64,000 bases of DNA from Dastarcus helophoroides (taxonomy: Eukaryota; Arthropoda; Insecta; Coleoptera; Bothrideridae). The first letter of the stretch is position 1, and each line of letters begins with the position of its first letter. This document shows, piece by piece, positions 60,121 through 64,000 of the stretch. The DNA lies in assembly GCA_028583605.1 (NCBI GenBank), contig CM053334.1, forward strand, positions 22,721,726-22,785,725. Reading direction: 5' to 3'. Below the pieces are notes generated by a model. It was not told the origin of the DNA and made no database searches. It worked only from the letters and a program-made list of their open reading frames with translations. The position numbers were made by a program, and so were the translations under genes.

Positions 60121-60570
60121 AATAATTATTCTGTAGAACAAACTCAAGATTTAAAAAAAAGTAACAATTAAGGATTCGAAGCATTATAAATATTATATTT
60201 TGACAAAAATAAGAGATTTTTTAAATTCGAAAGATTTAAAATTGTTGGAATTAGACATAATAACTTTAGACGATCGAAATTCCTAAAAAAGCAAAAAAAA
60301 AGAACAGACAACTTAAAAAAGGACAAAAAAAAATCATAAATAGATCTAAATTTCCAATAAAGATAGAAATTTAAAATAAAATCAGTGTTTGAAAATGTTG
60401 AATACGAGAATACGATATATGTAAGTAAATTTTGCAAAAGTAATAATTTTGAGGAAAAGTTCAAATTTTTAAAGTGTCCAAATTAAGAAATTAACATTGA
60501 AAATTGAAGTCAAAATTTTGAAAATCCAAAATTTTGTAAGTGGCAATTTTGAAAAATTCAAATACAAATC
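60121..60570 (+). repeat. Short A-rich module after the T-rich array
   Basis: A diverged, shortened counterpart of the 39535/47385/53675 modules: AACAATTAAGGATTCGAAGC, TTTTGACAAAAATAAGAGAT, AGTGTTTGAAAATGTTGA. Confidence 0.6.
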
Positions 60571-63430
60571 CTGTATCTCTCTGAAGATGATAGCTTGGCT
60601 ATCGAGAGAAATAGTATATCTGTGAAGATGACAGCTTCGCTATAGAAATGCGTTAAAGCAACCTTTGTTGTCTTTTTTAGTCTTTGTTGGTCTCAGAGGG
60701 ACAAGATTTGTATTTCAATTTTTGAAGATAACCAAAAAAAAGCAATTTTGAAAGCCACAATTTTGAAAAAAGTGGACATTTAGAAGTCTCTATTTTAAGA
60801 ACAAAGAGGAGATTTTGAGAAAAAATTTAATTATTCAAAAAAAAAATCTAAATTAAAAAAAAACAAAATTTTCTAACCTGAAATTTTGAAAAAAAATTCA
60901 AAAGTCTAGAAAAATGCTGACATTTTCAAAAAAGTCAATCCATTCCGAAATTTGCGAAAAAAGTTTCGAACGTGAACTTGAATTTTTGGAAAAGATGAGC
61001 CAACAATTTCAAAAATGAGATTTGTGAAAAAACGTTGGGACCTGGAGTTGGATTTTTGGAAAATATGCTGAAATTTTAAGATTAAAATTATAATAACTTC
61101 AACATTTTTAAAAAAACTAAACTTTTGAAAGCTAAAATGTCGAAAATGTCTAACTTCTGAAAATACTTGTAATAGTATCTGTGTGAAGATGATAGCTTGG
61201 CTATCGAAATGCGTTAGAGCAACCTTTGTTGTGTTTTTTAGTCTTTTTTGGTCTCATGGAACAAGGTTTGTATTTCAATTTTAAAAAGATAACCAAGGAC
61301 CAGTTCGTTGCACCAAAAAAAAGCAATTTTGAAAGCCACAATTTTGAAAAAAGTGGACATTTGGAAGTCTCTATTTTAAGAACAAAGAGGAGATTTAAAA
61401 AAAAATTAGATATTCAAAAAAAATCTAAATTAAAAAAAAACACAATTTTCTAACCTGAAATTTTGAAAATAAAATTCAAAAATCTAGAAAAATGCTGACA
61501 TTTTCAAAAAAGTCAATCCATTCCGAAATTTGCGAAAAAAGTTTCGAATCTGAACTTGAGTTTTTGGAAAAGACGAGTAAAAAATTTCAAAAATGAGATT
61601 TGTGAAAAAAAGTTGGGATCTGGAGTTAAATTTTTGTTAAAAATGCTGAAATTTTAAGATTAAAATTATAATAACTTCAACATTTTTAAAAAACCAAACT
61701 TTTGAAAGCTGAAATGTTGAAAATGTCTAAGTTCTGAAAAAATTTGTAATAGTATCTCTGTGAAGATGACAGCTTGGCTATCGAAATGCGTTAGAGCAAC
61801 CTTTATTGTGTTTTATTAGTCTTTCTTGGTCTCAGGGGACAAGATTTGTATTTCAATTATTGAAGATAACCAAGGACCAGTCCGTTGCACAAAAAAAAGC
61901 AATTTTGAAAGCCACAATTTTGAAAAAAGTGGACATTTAGAAGTCTCTATTTTAAGAACAAAGAGGAGATTTAAAAAAAATCTTAAATATTCAAAAAAAA
62001 ATCTAAATTAATAAAAAACAAAATTTTCTAACCTGAAATTTTGAAAAAAAATTCAAAAGTCTATAAAAATGCTGGCATTTTCAAAAAAGTCAATCCATTC
62101 CGAAATCTGCGAAAAAAGTTTCGAACCTGAACTTAAATTTTTTGAAAAGATGAGTCAACAATTTCAAAAATAAGATTTGTGAAAAAACGTTTTGATCTGG
62201 AGTTGAATTTTTGGAAAATATGCTGAAATTTTAAGATTAAAATTATAATAACTTCATCTTTAAAAAACTAAACTTTTGAAAGCTAAAATGTTGAAAATGT
62301 CTAACTTCTGAAAATACTTGTAATAGTATCTGTGTGAAGATAATAGCTTGGCTATCGAAATGCGTTAGAGCAACCTTTGTTGTGTTTTTTAGTCTTTTTT
62401 GGTCTCGGGGGCAAGAATTTTAATTCAATTTTAGAAGGATAACCAAGGACCAGTCCGTTGCACAAAAAAAAACAATTTTGAAAACCACAATTTTGAAAAA
62501 AGTGGACACTTGGAAGTCTCTATTTTAAGAACAAAGAGGAGATTTAAAAGAAATTAAAATATTCAAAAAAATCTAATTTTCTAACATGAAATTTTGAAAA
62601 AATAATTCAAAAGTTTATAAAAAAACTGACATTTTCAAAAAAGTCAATCCATTCCAAAATTTGCTAAAAAAGTTTCGAACCTGAACATGAATTTTTGGAA
62701 AAGAGGAGTCAAAAATGAGATTTGTGAAAAAGCCTTGGGATCTGGAGTTGAATTTTTGGAAAATATGCTGAAATTTCAAGATTAAAATTATAGTAACTTC
62801 AACATTTTTAAAAAACTAAACTTTCGAAAGCTGAAATGTTGAAAATGTCTAAGTTCTGAGAAAATTTGTAATAGTATCTCTGTGAAGATGACAGCTTGGT
62901 TATCGAAATGCGTTAGAGCAACCTTTGTTGTGTTTTTTAGTCTTTCTTGGTATCAGGGTACAAGATTTGTATTTCAATTTTTGAAAATAACCAAGGAGCA
63001 AAAAAAAACCAACTTGAATTCCACAATTTTAAAAAAAGTGGACATTTGAAAGTCTCTATTTTAAGAACAAAGAGGAGATTTAAAAAAAATTTAAATATTT
63101 AAAAACAATCTAAATAAAAAAAACGAAATTTACTAACCTGAAATTTTGAAAAAAAATTGAAAAGTCTAGAAAAATGCTGACATTTTCAAAATAAGTCAAT
63201 CCATTTCAAAATTTGCGAAAAAAGTTTCGAACCTGAACTTGAATTTTTGGAAAAGATGAGTCAAAAATTTCAAACATGAGATTTGTGAAAAAACCTTGGG
63301 ATCTGGAGTTGAATTTTTGGAAAATATGCTGAAATTTTAAAATTAAAATTATAGTAACTTCAACATTTTTAAAAAACTAAACTTTCGAAAGCTGAAATGT
63401 TGAAAATGTCTAAGTTCTGAAAAAAATTGT
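60571..63430 (+). repeat. Five-unit ~560-bp tandem array built on an HHL copy
   Basis: Unit starts (AGTATCT or AGTATATC followed by GTGAAGAT) are at 60612, 61173, 61751, 62325 and 62873; periods 561, 578, 574, 548 and about 557 to the end. Each unit has the hammerhead-like segment (GTGAAGATGA, GCTTGGCTATCGAAATGCG, GTTAGAGCAACC), the HHL 3' part (TTTGTATTTCAATT, CCAGTCCGTTGCAC), then an A-rich module (AGTGGACATTTGGAAGTCTC, AAGAACAAAGAGGAGATTT, AGTCAATCCATTCC, GGGATCTGGAGTTGA). A partial extra HHL precedes the first unit (60571-60610). In all units C3 of the core is changed (GTGAAGA), so cleavage is not expected. Confidence 0.92.
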
Positions 63431-63439
63431 AATTAAGTG

Positions 63440-63515
63440 ACGTTTTTTTCTTTCCTGAATTTTCTTTCTTTTTCTTTTTTACTCCTTTTTTTTCTTCTTT
63501 TTTTTTCAAATGTCA
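63440..63515. repeat. Polypyrimidine tract
   Basis: Nearly pure C/T for about 70 bp (TTTCTTTCCTGAATTTTCTT and similar), resembling 4285-4335. Confidence 0.8.
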
Positions 63516-64000
63516 CTTAACTTCATTAATATAGGTAAGGTAAAGTGCTCAGAGCTCAGGATTAAACAATATGCAATTTTAAAAATAATCAAAAGGATCA
63601 AAAAGTGAAAAATTCAAAATGTGAAAATCAACAAAGTAGTTTTTTGAATTAAAACCTAAACTTGTAAGCAATATTTTTTAAATTTTAAGGTTACGAATAA
63701 TCGTAATATATAAGAAAAGAAAAATTTTAGAATATATAAAAATCAACTTTGGACTAAAGATGAAATATCGAAAATAATGTCAGCATTTCAAAAAAAAAAT
63801 ACAAAATTTTGAATTTGCAGCCAAACATTTATTCGGAGAAGAAAAAAGTAGAAATTAAAGGTAAATTTCGAAAAAAAATTGAAATCAGGTTTAAGTCAAA
63901 ATCCATAAATAGTGTAATTATTCTTTGAAAATTTTTAGAAAAGCATTGAAAATTTCACAAAAAAGAGAGAAGAGTTTTTTGCATAAATTAAGCTTCTTTT
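63516..64000. repeat. A-rich low-complexity DNA to the window end
   Basis: Satellite-like AAATTTCGAAAAAAAATTG phrases; no gene or clear period. Confidence 0.6.

Noticed and set aside
60612..62920. HHL units of the five-unit array as active ribozymes
   Set aside because: The core begins GTGAAGA, losing C3, and has an extra base before stem II; cleavage is not expected.

Overview
The window looks like repeat-dominated, probably heterochromatic DNA from an arthropod, most likely an insect. It is very AT-rich. The recognisable proteins are all decayed transposable-element relics: an RNase H-bearing non-LTR retrotransposon, a Penelope-like element (PLE), hAT and mariner transposases, and a second non-LTR reverse transcriptase. 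I found no intact host gene, no tRNA or rRNA, and no bacterial-style operon. The species cannot be named from this sequence alone.

Layout. 1-3.3 kb holds the 3' part of a non-LTR element, then a broken PLE reverse transcriptase and tandem non-coding PLE-like units. 3.3-4.6 kb is unrecognised. 4.6-19.5 kb is A-rich (on the + strand) degenerate satellite, including about four ~840-bp monomers (8.0-11.3 kb), ~500-bp and ~760-bp tandem units (15.1-18.9 kb), a TIR element (two copies), a canonical hammerhead ribozyme motif (minus strand, 7316-7370) and a large microsatellite (14.4-14.9 kb). Near 19.54 kb the strand composition flips and units recur inverted up to 20.46 kb. A second canonical hammerhead ribozyme lies at 20619-20714. 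24667-27747 is a non-autonomous hAT element with a perfect 8-bp target duplication. 28.9-30.3 kb holds a hAT transposase relic, a 5'-truncated non-LTR copy and a hAT MITE. 31.9-39.5 and 42.5-47.4 kb are T-rich arrays of a ~740-bp monomer. They are followed by A-rich modules duplicated at 39.5, 47.4 and 53.7 kb, the latter two linked to ~350-bp tandem units. 52.7-53.4 kb is a deleted mariner. 55.5-56.0 kb is a non-LTR RT relic. 58.1-60.1 kb is a ~650-bp T-rich array. 60.6-63.4 kb is a five-unit array of ~560 bp.

The most notable component is a dispersed palindromic family, here called HHL (hammerhead-like), with more than a dozen copies. It carries a core close to a hammerhead ribozyme: CTGAAGA, one extra base, a 6-bp stem, then GAAAC and a GTC or GTT. 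Two copies are flanked by perfect 9-bp direct repeats, so it moved as a unit. It sits inside satellite monomers, inside a TIR element and inside the hAT element, and has itself become part of a five-unit satellite. Together with two canonical hammerheads of the short-stem-III kind known from PLEs, this suggests a PLE-driven population of ribozyme-bearing non-coding retroelements feeding satellite growth. That link is inference. The motifs, duplications and periods are read directly from the sequence.
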